A DNA stretch of 64,000 nt from an uncultured Granulosicoccaceae bacterium (GTDB taxonomy: Bacteria > Pseudomonadota > Gammaproteobacteria > Granulosicoccales > Granulosicoccaceae), in NCBI GenBank assembly GCA_937957915.1, contig CALGNZ010000040.1, positions 54,824-118,823 on the forward strand, written 5' to 3'. Made by a program: the position numbers and the translations under genes. Shown here in pieces: positions 55,855-64,000 of the stretch; position 1 is the stretch's first letter; every line of letters begins with the position of its first letter. The notes beneath the pieces are model-generated. The model was not told the origin of the DNA. It searched no databases and worked only from the letters and a program-made list of their open reading frames with translations.

Positions 55855-56775
55855 ATGAAGCAAACCGCCCTGGGTGCATTCATGCTCACCAGTGCACTAC
55901 TGGCATTTTCAATACAAGACGCTATCGTCAAAATGTTAAGCAGCGACTACGCAGTGCTGCAGATATTGACCATACGCATTGCATTTGTACTGCTAATTGT
56001 GTTGACAATCTGTGCTGCACGCTATGGACCAGGCGCCCTGAAAACACCGCACTATAAAATATTACTGCTACGCGGGGTGCTGGCCTTTATGGCCTTTACC
56101 ACCTACTACCTCGCGATGGCTGTCATTCCGATGGCAAGTGTGGCTGCGGTTTATATGAGTGCTCCGCTATTCGTTACCGCACTTTCTGCGCTCTTTCTTG
56201 GAGAGTCTGTCGGGCTGCACCGATGGTTATCAGTGACAATCGGGTTTACTGCTGTATTGGTCATAATAAACCCCTCGGCTGCAACGTTTCGAATTGAGGC
56301 GACCCTGCCACTACTCAGTGCGTTGTTCTATTCGCTTTTGCCAATAATTACACGTCACGTTGGTCACCAGGTGAGTGCGGTAGTGATGTCCGCCTATAAC
56401 GCACTGTCCTATTTTTTAGTGTGCTTTCTGGCGCTGAGCCTGATCAGTTTATTTCCGGTCAATGCCGGGGCAGCACCATTGCTGCTGTCTATTACCAAGG
56501 CCTGGTCGGTGCCCTCTGTGCTGGCGCTATACTGGATGGCACTATCGGGCGTGATTTTTACCATCGGCGTATTGTGTATCACACAGGCTTACAGAGTTGC
56601 TCAGGTCAGTGCTATTGCACCTTTTGAGTATACCCTGCTGATTTGGACAACGCTGGTCGGCTACCTCGTTTTTAGCGAAGTGCCAACGCTCAGGACAGTA
56701 ATCGGCGCGATCGTTATTTTCGCTTGTGGCGTGTATATTCTTTACCGTGAAACGCGTAGACAAAAACCCGAGTAG
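55855..56775 (+). CDS. EamA/DMT-family transporter
   Basis: 306 residues with ten predicted helices in two EamA repeats (FSIQDAIVKMLSSDYAVLQILTIRIAFVLLIVL, LGESVGLHRWLSVTIGFTAVLVIINP, second repeat ending TVIGAIVIFACGVYILYRE). It is close in type to the transporter at 1343 but not a near copy. It lies between the gamma-glutamyltransferase and the dimethylformamidase-like gene. This suggests it moves an amide or amino-acid product of that pathway. Confidence 0.85.
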   Translation: MKQTALGAFMLTSALLAFSIQDAIVKMLSSDYAVLQILTIRIAFVLLIVLTICAARYGPGALKTPHYKILLLRGVLAFMAFTTYYLAMAVIPMASVAAVYMSAPLFVTALSALFLGESVGLHRWLSVTIGFTAVLVIINPSAATFRIEATLPLLSALFYSLLPIITRHVGHQVSAVVMSAYNALSYFLVCFLALSLISLFPVNAGAAPLLLSITKAWSVPSVLALYWMALSGVIFTIGVLCITQAYRVAQVSAIAPFEYTLLIWTTLVGYLVFSEVPTLRTVIGAIVIFACGVYILYRETRRQKPE

Positions 56776-56827
56776 CTATATCACCGCTGCAACATCCAGC
56801 GCTCTATCATCGAAAGCAGAGATCACC

Positions 56828-59053
56828 ATGACTCCTAAAGCGACTGCCGACTCCAGTACTGTAGATTCACCCGTCGCCATCCCGTTGCTGGGGTATGCGG
56901 ATACCTTGTCTGTGCGCGCCGGGGATACGGTCAACTTCAAGGTCTCAAGTCTGGCAGCAATGCCATACACTGCTCGACTGGTTCGTATTGTCTGCGCAGA
57001 TCCAAACCCGGATGGTCCAGGAATCATTGAACACGTTGTACCCAGTAGCATTGACGGCTCTTATCCCAGCCGTGAACAAGGATTTTATCCAGGCTCCTGG
57101 GCCAGATCAGACAACAATCTGCAGCTGGACAAGCTCGGTTCGCTATCTATCTCCGTAACAGTGTTTCCCACTCTGCCAGACAGCGGAATACAAACCATTA
57201 TTGCTTGCGGAGATATAAGTCTGTCGCTACAAAAAGGCAGATTAGAAGGGTCGATTGGTGAATGCGCTGTAGAGTCCGGTTCGGCACTCGATGCTCGCTG
57301 CTGGTACCACGTGAGACTTGCCTGGGACAATGCAAAGCAGGCTCTGACCCTCACACACTACCCTGTTAAGCACCCCGATAACGAGCAGGTTACTTCAAGC
57401 ACTTGTGCGCACGCCGCACTGTCAATTGACAACCCGGTTACCATTGCCGCCAGCTTGAACAACAATCTGGCAGAACACCACTTCAATGGCAAAATTGAAG
57501 CACCGACGATTCACGGCTCTGCGGATACAGCATCGACTGGACAGCAACAACCGCAGCTAATGTGCAAATGGGACTTCAGCGTCGGCATAGATTCTCTGCA
57601 AATCGTCGATCATGGCCCCTGCCAGCTGCACGGAAAAATAATAAACCTGCCCGCGCGTGCGATGACCGGATCGAACTGGGATGGCACTGAGATGTGCTGG
57701 CGCCACGCGCCCGAGCAGTATGGCGCCATTCATTTTCACGACGATGATATCGTCGACTTCGAGTGGCAAACCGATTTCAGCTTTAGCATTCCCGATGACC
57801 TGCCATCAGGAATCTACGCAGCAAAAATTGAATGTGATGGCTTCACTGACGCCATGCCATTCTTTGTGTGTCCGCCTCATGGCACGCGCACCGCAAAGCT
57901 GGCTGTATTAATTTCAACTTTTACCTACAGCGTATATGGCAACCACGCTCGCCCCGACTTCAAACCAGAATGGAAAGACCACTTTAAAGCGTGGAATGCC
58001 TATCCGTGGAACCCGGCTGAATACCCCGAGTACGGATTGTCGACTTACAACTTTCATCACGACGGCTCCGGTATCTGCCATGCCTCTCACCGACGACCAT
58101 TATTTAATCTGAAGCCCGGCTATGTGACCTTCGGTTACGGGCCTGGCTCCGGGTTACGGCACTTTCAGGCCGACACCCATCTGATAGCCTGGTTACACAG
58201 CCAGAACATCGAATACGATCTGATCACAGATGATGAGCTACACCGGCATGGCGCTGATTGCCTGCGCGGCTACAAAGCGGTAACCACCGGTAGTCATCCG
58301 GAATACCACACAACCGAAACACTTAATGCCTTGCGTGATTACTGTCAGGGGTCTGAGGGCTCCACTGGCGACAGCAAGCAACAAACCGAGGCGGGCAACC
58401 TGATCTACCTGGGCGGCAACGGCTTTTACTGGAAGGTTGCACTTCACCAGGAGCAGCCAGGTGCAATTGAAATACGACGAGCCGAAGGCGGCATCCGCGC
58501 CTGGGCAGCGGAACCAGGCGAGTACTATCAGGCGTTCGATGGACTCTATGGCGGCCTGTGGAGACGCAATGGCAGACCGCCACAGGAACTGGTCGGCATC
58601 GGTTTCTCCGCACAGGGCCAGTTCGAGGGCTCAGCCTATCGCAGGCACAAGGCAAGCTACGATACAGAGTTTGCCTGGTTGTTCGACGGTATAGACGGTG
58701 AAATACTCGGCGACTTTGGCCTGAGTGGCGGCGGTGCCGCAGGCTTTGAACTGGATCGGGCAGACCTGCGACTCGGTACACCGGCAAACACAAAGATTCT
58801 GGCCAGCTCTTTTGATCGCGGGGAGACCTTTGTGCTGGTACCGGAGGAGCAGCTTACCCACATCACCACCTGGTCCGGCGAGCCGATTGCCGACCTGTTA
58901 CGGGCAGACATGGTGTACTTTGAAACGGGAGGCGGCGGCAAGGTATTCTCGACAGGTTCCATCACCTTCTGTGGCAGCTTGCCGCACAACAATTTTGACA
59001 ACAACATCTCACGGCTAATCGCCAATGTGGTTGGAGAGTTCTGCAAAGAGTAA
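56828..59053 (+). CDS. N,N-dimethylformamidase large-subunit-like protein
   Basis: 741 residues from the ATG at 56828. The N-terminal third is beta-rich with a LamG-like sandwich (GSALDARCWYHVRLAWDNAKQALTL). The C-terminal part matches the DMFase beta-subunit family: SGIYAAKIECDGFTDAMPFFVCPP, AVLISTFTYSVYGNHARPDF, YDLITDDELHRHGADCLRGYKAVTTGSHPEYHTTETLNALRDYC, NLIYLGGNGFYWKVAL. Known DMFase is an iron amidohydrolase. No small subunit gene is adjacent. It probably hydrolyses a small amide whose product the neighbouring transporter or GGT handles. Confidence 0.82.
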   Translation: MTPKATADSSTVDSPVAIPLLGYADTLSVRAGDTVNFKVSSLAAMPYTARLVRIVCADPNPDGPGIIEHVVPSSIDGSYPSREQGFYPGSWARSDNNLQLDKLGSLSISVTVFPTLPDSGIQTIIACGDISLSLQKGRLEGSIGECAVESGSALDARCWYHVRLAWDNAKQALTLTHYPVKHPDNEQVTSSTCAHAALSIDNPVTIAASLNNNLAEHHFNGKIEAPTIHGSADTASTGQQQPQLMCKWDFSVGIDSLQIVDHGPCQLHGKIINLPARAMTGSNWDGTEMCWRHAPEQYGAIHFHDDDIVDFEWQTDFSFSIPDDLPSGIYAAKIECDGFTDAMPFFVCPPHGTRTAKLAVLISTFTYSVYGNHARPDFKPEWKDHFKAWNAYPWNPAEYPEYGLSTYNFHHDGSGICHASHRRPLFNLKPGYVTFGYGPGSGLRHFQADTHLIAWLHSQNIEYDLITDDELHRHGADCLRGYKAVTTGSHPEYHTTETLNALRDYCQGSEGSTGDSKQQTEAGNLIYLGGNGFYWKVALHQEQPGAIEIRRAEGGIRAWAAEPGEYYQAFDGLYGGLWRRNGRPPQELVGIGFSAQGQFEGSAYRRHKASYDTEFAWLFDGIDGEILGDFGLSGGGAAGFELDRADLRLGTPANTKILASSFDRGETFVLVPEEQLTHITTWSGEPIADLLRADMVYFETGGGGKVFSTGSITFCGSLPHNNFDNNISRLIANVVGEFCKE

Positions 59054-59507
59054 GGATCGCGAGCGCACGCAGCGCTGAACGCTGGGTGCACGGTTAGGTC
59101 GCAGCAAGCGGACATCCCTGCCGGGGGCTTCATTTTTGGAACGACCAAAAGCGAAGCAAAAAGTTTTTCCGCGACCGGACGCAGGGTGTCAGTGAGCGAT
59201 GCTAACTGTAGCAATGCCGTTCTTACCGCGAAGCGTTCTTACCGGGACACTCACTTTTGCATGCACCTGAAAAGCGTTACATTCCATTTTAATTCAAATA
59301 CTTACAATCTCATTTAATGAAAGCCTATCTGTTTTCCGCGGCAGGACTCAACAACCATGCAAAAACACCGCTGCGGCAGATCATTGATTACGGCCGGGTT
59401 TTCGGTATCCCCTACAACCGAAAGTGAGCAAATATGCACACTTGCAATACCGCGCCAGATATTTGCTAGAGTTAGAAATCACCCGCTTCACAACCAACAG
59501 CTTGCTT
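59054..59507. other. Intergenic region with a dispersed element
   Basis: 454 bases between the dimethylformamidase-like gene and the aminotransferase. It contains the second copy of the dispersed repeat and otherwise no gene. Although the aminotransferase frame is open from 59424, its first 28 codons lie outside the family. Confidence 0.4.
59114..59172 (+). repeat. Dispersed intergenic element, copy 2
   Basis: It matches the reverse complement of 29865-29935 over about 50 bases. It starts about 60 bases after the preceding stop codon in the sense direction, the same placement as copy 1. Its 3' part runs AAGCAAAAAGTTTTT, so it may act as a weak terminator. Confidence 0.7.
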
Positions 59508-60710
59508 ATGTCCGATTTCAATCTGCCTGAACCCTCACCAGACCCGCTACTCGACCTGATTGGTCGCTACCGTGCTGACAGTCGGGCACACAAAATCGAT
59601 CTTGGCGTTGGTGTTTACCGCAATGACAAGGGTGATACGCCGGTACTGGCGGCGGTCAAAACCGCAGAAGCAATTTTGCTGGAGCAACAGGAAAGTAAAA
59701 GTTACCTCGGCCTCACCGGCGACACAGAATTCGTGAAGTTGCTTGGTAATCTGATTTTTTCCAAACCCGGTAGCAACGAGCCTCTTTCCGCCTCAAACAA
59801 ATTTTTAAGCGGCGCACAAACGCCGGGGGGCAGCGGCGCGCTGCGAGTGGCATCGGAATTATTTTGCGCAATTCGACCCTCAGCAACACTGTGGGTAGGC
59901 GTACCAACCTGGCCTAATCATTTGCCACTGACGCAAGCTGCTGGTCTAAAAACGCAGTGCTATGACGCATTCTGTAAGGACACTCAAACAATTTTATTCG
60001 ATGCCATGGTGAAGGCACTGTCTACTGCACAATCAGGAGATGGTGTACTGATTCACGGCTGCTGCCACAATCCGACCGGGGCCGACCTGAGTGTCGAGCA
60101 AATCCAAACGCTTTGCCAGTTGATGAACGATAAGGGGCTGATGCCCGTTGTCGATCTGGCCTACCACGGGCTTGGTGAGGGCTTGCAGCAAGATCTACAG
60201 GCGACCCGCGAAATAGTGCAGCAGTGCCCACATACTCTGATTGCCGCCAGTTGCTCAAAAAATTTCGGTTTATACCGAGATCGCGTTGGTGCTGTCTTTA
60301 TAACAACCGGTGATCAAAAGCGCGCCGATAATACCCAGGCGTACTTCGGGCACATTGCCAGACGCATCTACTCAATGCCACCCGATCATGGCGCCGCAAC
60401 GGTGAGACTCATCCTGTCAGATGAAACGCTGAAGCAACAATGGCTGGCCGAGCTGGACACGATGGTATCGCGCGTCAAAGCACTACGCAATGCGATAGCA
60501 AAACAACAACCAGGACTCGACTTTGTCAGTCGGCAACGCGGTATGTTTTCGCTGTTACCACTGAATTCACAACAGGTTGACTCGCTGATAAACGACCACG
60601 CGGTTTATCTGGCAGGCGACGGCCGGATAAACATCGCAGGTTGCCAGCTCGACCAGGTTGAGCAGTTCTGCAACGCTCTGAGTGAGGTAGGCTTCAATGG
60701 CCTTCGATAG
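59508..60710 (+). CDS. Aspartate/aromatic aminotransferase (class I, AspC/TyrB type)
   Basis: 400 residues from the ATG at 59508. DPLLDLIGRYRADSRAHKIDLGVGVYRNDKGDTPVLAAVKTAE is the subgroup Ia start. SYLGLTGDTEF, GAQTPGGSGALRVASELF, LIHGCCHNPTGADLS (usual HxCCHNPTG), PVVDLAYHGLGEG and SCSKNFGLYRDRVGA with the PLP lysine are all present. It exchanges amino groups between aspartate or an aromatic amino acid and 2-oxoglutarate. It has no strong ribosome binding site. Confidence 0.93.
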   Translation: MSDFNLPEPSPDPLLDLIGRYRADSRAHKIDLGVGVYRNDKGDTPVLAAVKTAEAILLEQQESKSYLGLTGDTEFVKLLGNLIFSKPGSNEPLSASNKFLSGAQTPGGSGALRVASELFCAIRPSATLWVGVPTWPNHLPLTQAAGLKTQCYDAFCKDTQTILFDAMVKALSTAQSGDGVLIHGCCHNPTGADLSVEQIQTLCQLMNDKGLMPVVDLAYHGLGEGLQQDLQATREIVQQCPHTLIAASCSKNFGLYRDRVGAVFITTGDQKRADNTQAYFGHIARRIYSMPPDHGAATVRLILSDETLKQQWLAELDTMVSRVKALRNAIAKQQPGLDFVSRQRGMFSLLPLNSQQVDSLINDHAVYLAGDGRINIAGCQLDQVEQFCNALSEVGFNGLR

Positions 60711-61234
60711 TTGGTTTTTGCCCATGCCCGCGCTCGTGCTCGTTCTCGTGCTTGCATTTACGTTTACGCCTGTGCACTCTCATCGGATATACCCTACTTG
60801 ACCATTCGAGCGGTAAAGAAAGTATCCATGGCGCAGCCGATTCTGGAAGCCGCTGGCGTAAAACGTCATCGCGCATTCGGCTTTAGTGACACAACGGAGA
60901 TTGATCCTCAGGCCGGTCGCATGGCATGACCCTGTTGAGATGAATACCAGCGCTGAAATTCAACAGGCGATGCAGCAACACCTGTGACAAGGTACTTTCT
61001 TTCAGCAGCACAGATAACCCGCGTACGAACGAAACCATGAAATCACTGTCAAAAAAGCTGACTTCTGCTACCAACACCCATCGTAAAATACTGGCGAGCC
61101 CCGGCTGCGAGCGCAGCATAACTTTGCTGCTGGCAATGCCCATGACGTATCTTACAATCGACGGTTTTTATGTCAAATGAATAACCGGCAGTTATACACA
61201 CTACATGCGAATGGATCGGACAAAGGACAGCACA
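60711..61234. other. Intergenic region
   Basis: 524 bases. It starts with a simple-sequence stretch rich in CGTGCTCG-like units (60725-60760), which gives spurious Ala/Arg-rich frames. No convincing gene or RNA was found. The promoter of the mlaA gene should lie near the right end. Confidence 0.35.
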
Positions 61235-62041
61235 ATGAACAGTAATAGCCGTCAAGCTTTGAATGTGATTTTTCTAATGCTGCTCTGCACGCTGACAAGC
61301 GCCTGCGCCACCCGATCAGTTCAGGATCCGGTTTACGATCCGCTGGAGAAAATCAATCGAGGTATCTATGCATTCAACACCAAACTGGACGACTATGTGA
61401 TCCGACCCACAGCGGTAGGATACAAAGCAGTAACGCCGGATATCGTCGAGACAGGTGTCACCAATTTCTTCAATAATCTCGATGATATTAATGTCATCAT
61501 CAATGGCATACTGCAGGGCAAAATCAAACAAGCCGGCAGCGACATCGGCCGGTTCATCGTCAATTCAACTGTGGGCTTGCTTGGCATCTTTGACATTGGC
61601 AGCCGTATCGGCCTGGAAAAACACTATGAAACCTTCGGCCAGACTTTTGGGACATGGGGTTTTGGCGAGGGCCCATTCATTATGCTGCCACTATACGGAC
61701 CATCAAATCTGCGTGCGACAGTAGGTCGAGTAGCCGGCACTTACACCACCTATCCACGCTACGTTAATGATTCACAAACCCTGTTAGGTGCTCAGGCACT
61801 TGAAATCGTGGCATTTAGAGCATTGTTACTTGGCAGTGATGAACTGCTTTCCGAGGCCTCCCTGGACCCGTATATTTTCATTCGGGATTTTTGGTCACGA
61901 CGGCATCGTCAGCAGACAATCGATGATGACTTTGCAGCTCGATCATCCGACGTTAACGGCAACCAGGATGAACTGGACGAACTCGATGAACTGGACGAAC
62001 TTGATGAGCTGGATGAACTCGATGAACTCGACTCTCTCTAA
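61235..62041 (+). CDS. mlaA: MlaA-family outer-membrane lipoprotein
   Basis: 268 residues from the ATG following AAAGGA. A lipoprotein signal with lipobox LTSAC precedes DPLEKINRGIYAFNTKLDDYVIRPTAVGYK, INVIINGILQGKIKQAGSDIGRFIVNSTVGLLGIFDIGSRIGLEKHYETFGQTFGTWGFGEGPFIMLPLYGPSNLRATVG and DPYIFIRDFW, all diagnostic of MlaA/VacJ. MlaA removes phospholipids from the outer leaflet with the Mla system. The C-terminus carries an unusual run of about seven Asp-Glu-Leu or Glu-Leu-Asp tripeptides coded by a 9-base tandem repeat. Other mla genes are absent nearby. Confidence 0.93.
   Translation: MNSNSRQALNVIFLMLLCTLTSACATRSVQDPVYDPLEKINRGIYAFNTKLDDYVIRPTAVGYKAVTPDIVETGVTNFFNNLDDINVIINGILQGKIKQAGSDIGRFIVNSTVGLLGIFDIGSRIGLEKHYETFGQTFGTWGFGEGPFIMLPLYGPSNLRATVGRVAGTYTTYPRYVNDSQTLLGAQALEIVAFRALLLGSDELLSEASLDPYIFIRDFWSRRHRQQTIDDDFAARSSDVNGNQDELDELDELDELDELDELDELDSL
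61969..62035 (+). repeat. Coding 9-base tandem repeat in mlaA
   Basis: Seven imperfect GATGAACTG/GACGAACTC units encode the acidic DEL repeat at the end of MlaA. Codons alternate (GAT/GAC, CTG/CTC/CTT), which shows that the repeat is not freshly expanded. Confidence 0.8.
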
Positions 62042-62097
62042 GCCATGGCAAGCCCCGTGACCAGCGTCAGGATCTATTCCTGCGAGAGGACTCAAGA

Positions 62098-62754
62098 GTA
62101 AAAATATCCGCAAAAACCTGGCTGTTTTTCATTACAGCGATCACGCTTGTCGGCGTCGCAATAATTCTGTTGCTTTCTTCAGGTCAGTGGCTGGAAAATC
62201 ACGTTGATGCAGAAACAGTTGGCACATGGATCCGTGCCAATGGGCCCCTTGGAATTGTTAGCTTTGCTATCGGTGGAGCATTATTAACAGGCATCGGATT
62301 GCCAAGGCAGCTGGTCGCTCTGTGCGCAGGCTATGGCTTCAGCCTGGCTACAGGCTCTGCTGTCGCAATAATCTCCGTGAGCTGCGGGGCATTACTTACC
62401 TTTTCTTTTTCAAGATACTTTGCAAGACCATGGGTGAAACGCAAGTACCCTGAAGCAACTCGAAAAGCAGATGCGTTTATCCACGATCAGCCTTTTCTTA
62501 AAATCGTAACTATTCGCTTTGCGCCAGTTGGGACCAATATGCTGACCAATCTCGCATCCGGCACAACCGCCCTTCCTGTCTCAACATTCTTTTTTGCATC
62601 CGCCGCAGGATTCCTGCCGCAGACGCTGGTTTTTGTTTTAATCGGCAATGGCCTGGCAATCAATTCGCAACAACAGGTTGCGGCGGCTATCGTGCTCGGC
62701 ATAGTGTCTTTGCTACTGTGCTGGTTTATATACCAGCGCAGCAAAAAACAATGA
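62098..62754 (+). CDS. TVP38/TMEM64 (VTT-domain) membrane protein with non-standard start
   Basis: About 218 residues. GPLGIVSFAIGGALLTGIGLPRQLVALCAGYGF, GALLTFSFSRYFARPWV and ITIRFAPVGTNMLTNLASGTTALPVSTFFFASAAGFLPQ-type segments are the VTT (SNARE-associated) pattern. The first standard start is TTG at 62170, but this would cut the first membrane helix in half (TWLFFITAITLVGVAIILLL is coded upstream). GAGAGGA at 62084-62090 lies seven bases before GTA at 62098, so translation probably begins there or at ATA 62104. Sequence error is possible. It starts 57 bases after mlaA. Confidence 0.8.
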   Translation, partial: VKISAKTWLFFITAITLVGVAIILLLSSGQWLENHVDAETVGTWIRANGPLGIVSFAIGGALLTGIGLPRQLVALCAGYGFSLATGSAVAIISVSCGALLTFSFSRYFARPWVKRKYPEATRKADAFIHDQPFLKIVTIRFAPVGTNMLTNLASGTTALPVSTFFFASAAGFLPQTLVFVLIGNGLAINSQQQVAAAIVLGIVSLLLCWFIYQRSKKQ

Positions 62755-62830
62755 CTGGGTTGCACGTGACCCGCCGCAAAACCGAACAGCGGCCAACCGG
62801 ATCAATCAGCGTGACAGGCGGACATTGCAG

Positions 62831-63259
62831 ATGCCCTTCCGCACTATAAAGTCTGTATACAACCGCTTTAGCGCCTTAATAAGCGCCCCCGCTGGTCGTC
62901 AGCGGCATCCCTTGCAGGCTATCAGTTTGATGACAATCATAATGATGGCAGCCTCCAACTGCTCTATGGAACTCCGTCAAGCCCCGGAATGGTCTTATCG
63001 ACAGCCACCAACACCAGGAGCACCGGCCATTGTCCCAGAGGGCGGGGTTTGGTGTGACACTGCCGGAAAGGCAATATTTATGGCGACCACCGGGTTTTTC
63101 ACCAAAGGCTGCTCATCATCCAGGCTGATCCCCGGAAGCTATCATGTCATTTTAGTTGAACATATCGCTCAAAACGATGTCAGAAGCTGGGTAGTGAAAA
63201 TTGGTGACGCCAGAGACCGGTTCCTCTGGATTCCCTTGCCCGACCACAACTGGGCCTAG
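62831..63259 (+). CDS. Hypothetical exported protein
   Basis: 142 residues from ATG 62831; a TTG two codons earlier is in frame. A hydrophobic segment (LQAISLMTIIMMAAS) near residue 35 is followed by Cys and a P-rich stretch (RQPPTPGAPAIVPEGG). A short domain with two further cysteines follows (GVWCDTAGKAIFMATTGFFTKGCSSSRLIPGSYHVILVEH, WIPLPDHNWA). It is perhaps a lipoprotein, though the residue before Cys is Asn. No family was recognised. Confidence 0.5.
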   Translation: MPFRTIKSVYNRFSALISAPAGRQRHPLQAISLMTIIMMAASNCSMELRQAPEWSYRQPPTPGAPAIVPEGGVWCDTAGKAIFMATTGFFTKGCSSSRLIPGSYHVILVEHIAQNDVRSWVVKIGDARDRFLWIPLPDHNWA

Positions 63260-63311
63260 CACATCGATTCACCTGGTTGCCGAGGGTCAGTTGATGCCAT
63301 TCAAACGAATG

Positions 63312-63367
63312 CAACCTGTTGTCGAGTAATTTATGAACACTATTTGCAAAAATCCGACAACAGGTTG
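63312..63367. promoter_or_regulatory. Long inverted repeat upstream of the cytochrome lipoprotein gene
   Basis: A perfect 13-base inverted repeat, CAACCTGTTGTCG (63312-63324) and CGACAACAGGTTG (63355-63367), is separated by 30 bases. A second pair, ACTTAC/GTAAGT, follows at about 63378-63406. It lies ~140 bases before the next start codon, so a paired operator is plausible. Confidence 0.5.
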
Positions 63368-63504
63368 GTCACTGCATTACTTACATGCCATTACTGACAA
63401 GTAAGTGATCGCCTCATTGAGCAGCTATTCGGTAGTATCTTTACGTCAACAAACGCGACAAACCTTTACATAACTGATGTTAATAAGCAGAGGAAATTCA
63501 GGCA

Positions 63505-64000
63505 TGCAAAATAAAATGAAAACGATCGCAATGGCCGCTGGTATTTGCAGTATCGCCGTTCTTACCGGCTGTGCCGCGCTCAATATAGGCGGAACTGCAG
63601 ATCCACGCTGGGCGGAATTCCGCAGCTGGACTAAAGTGACCGATGGTGAAACAGGCGATCCAACCAATTTTATCGGCAACGTACACGCCGGGCCAACTGG
63701 CTACAGAGATGTCTATGTCAACGGTGAAGGCCTCGACACCATCAACGTCTCTGACGCTCGAAGCTTTCCGGTTGGCACCGTATTAGTCAAAGAGCAATTC
63801 AAAAGCAAAGGCGCATGGGAATCAGGTAAAGGCGGCGCTGTAACCGTTGCAGTGAAAGTATCAGGAGGCAGCGACGACGCACCCTCTGCCGACAACTGGA
63901 TTTGGGCAGATAGCATGAAAGCGACAGCAAAAGAGAATGCCTTTTGTTCCGGCTGCCACACCATCGCTCAGAAACACGACTACATGTTCACTGGTGGTGG
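63505..64000 (+). CDS. c-type cytochrome lipoprotein, 5' part (runs off the window)
   Basis: 165 residues are visible and the frame is open to the last base. A GAGGAAATTCAGGC site precedes the ATG. The signal has lipobox LTGC (ICSIAVLTGCAAL). The mature part (WAEFRSWTKVTDGETGDPTNFIGNVHAGPTGYRDVYVN ... AWESGKGGAVTVAVKVSGG) ends with a haem-binding CSGCH motif at about residues 150-154. The layout resembles cytochrome P460-type/haem lipoproteins. Redox partner unknown. Confidence 0.82.

Noticed and set aside
60711..60929. 72-codon Ala/Arg-rich frame after the aminotransferase
   Set aside because: Produced by a simple-sequence GCTCGT-type repeat; no start signal or domain.

Overview
The window looks like chromosomal DNA of a free-living, probably marine gammaproteobacterium. 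Supporting families are MlaA, AsmA, a DamX-like SPOR protein, a DsrC/TusE protein, cobalamin-dependent MetH, and many catabolic oxidoreductases and transporters typical of marine heterotrophs. The genus is not claimed. No rRNA, tRNA, CRISPR array, transposase or phage gene was recognised.

Layout. 0-12 kb: the end of a TauE/SafE permease, a glutathione transferase, an EamA transporter, a flavin amine oxidase, a large AsmA protein, a NYN-domain protein, an ECF sigma / small membrane protein / signal peptidase operon, an adenosylhomocysteinase-like protein and a threonine dehydratase. 12-25 kb: a SPOR protein, a second ECF sigma / membrane-protein pair overlapping a secreted YyaL-type thioredoxin-fold protein, a TlpA-like protein, metH, two SnoaL-like proteins and a DUF3108 protein. 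25.4-28.8 kb: no credible protein gene; this holds the RNA array described next. 28.8-35 kb (mostly minus strand): an FHA nucleotidyl cyclase, a DUF3127 protein, AhpD-like, DsrC-like, a VUT transporter and choline dehydrogenase. 35-48.7 kb: a Kelch lipoprotein, DUF1989, leuA with a likely leucine leader, a PrcB-like protein, a hybrid histidine kinase and a DUF3726 / unknown / M19 dipeptidase cassette. 48.9-64 kb: RNase J, MATE, hydrolases, gamma-glutamyltransferase, a second EamA transporter, a dimethylformamidase-like protein, an aminotransferase, MlaA, a TVP38-type protein and the start of a c-type cytochrome lipoprotein.

Main discovery. Between about 25,574 and 28,740 there are five diverged tandem copies of one non-coding transcription unit, all reading rightward. 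Each copy has (i) a perfectly spaced sigma-54 (-24/-12) promoter; (ii) a 5' stem-loop with an ACCnG loop; (iii) two or three hairpins presenting GGA in the loop, the signature of CsrA/RsmA binding sites; (iv) a 76-77 nt cyclic-di-GMP-I (GEMM-I) riboswitch aptamer; (v) an 8-bp hairpin with GGA in the loop; and (vi) a longer covarying stem whose apical hairpin again presents GGA. No open reading frame follows any aptamer. The simplest reading is a family of sigma-54-driven CsrA/RsmA-sequestering small RNAs that each carry their own c-di-GMP sensor. That would join nitrogen/enhancer-type transcription control, c-di-GMP and the Csr/Rsm system in one molecule. I know of no described RNA with this architecture, but I could not search. 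The sequence motifs are read directly; ligand, protein partner and function are inference.
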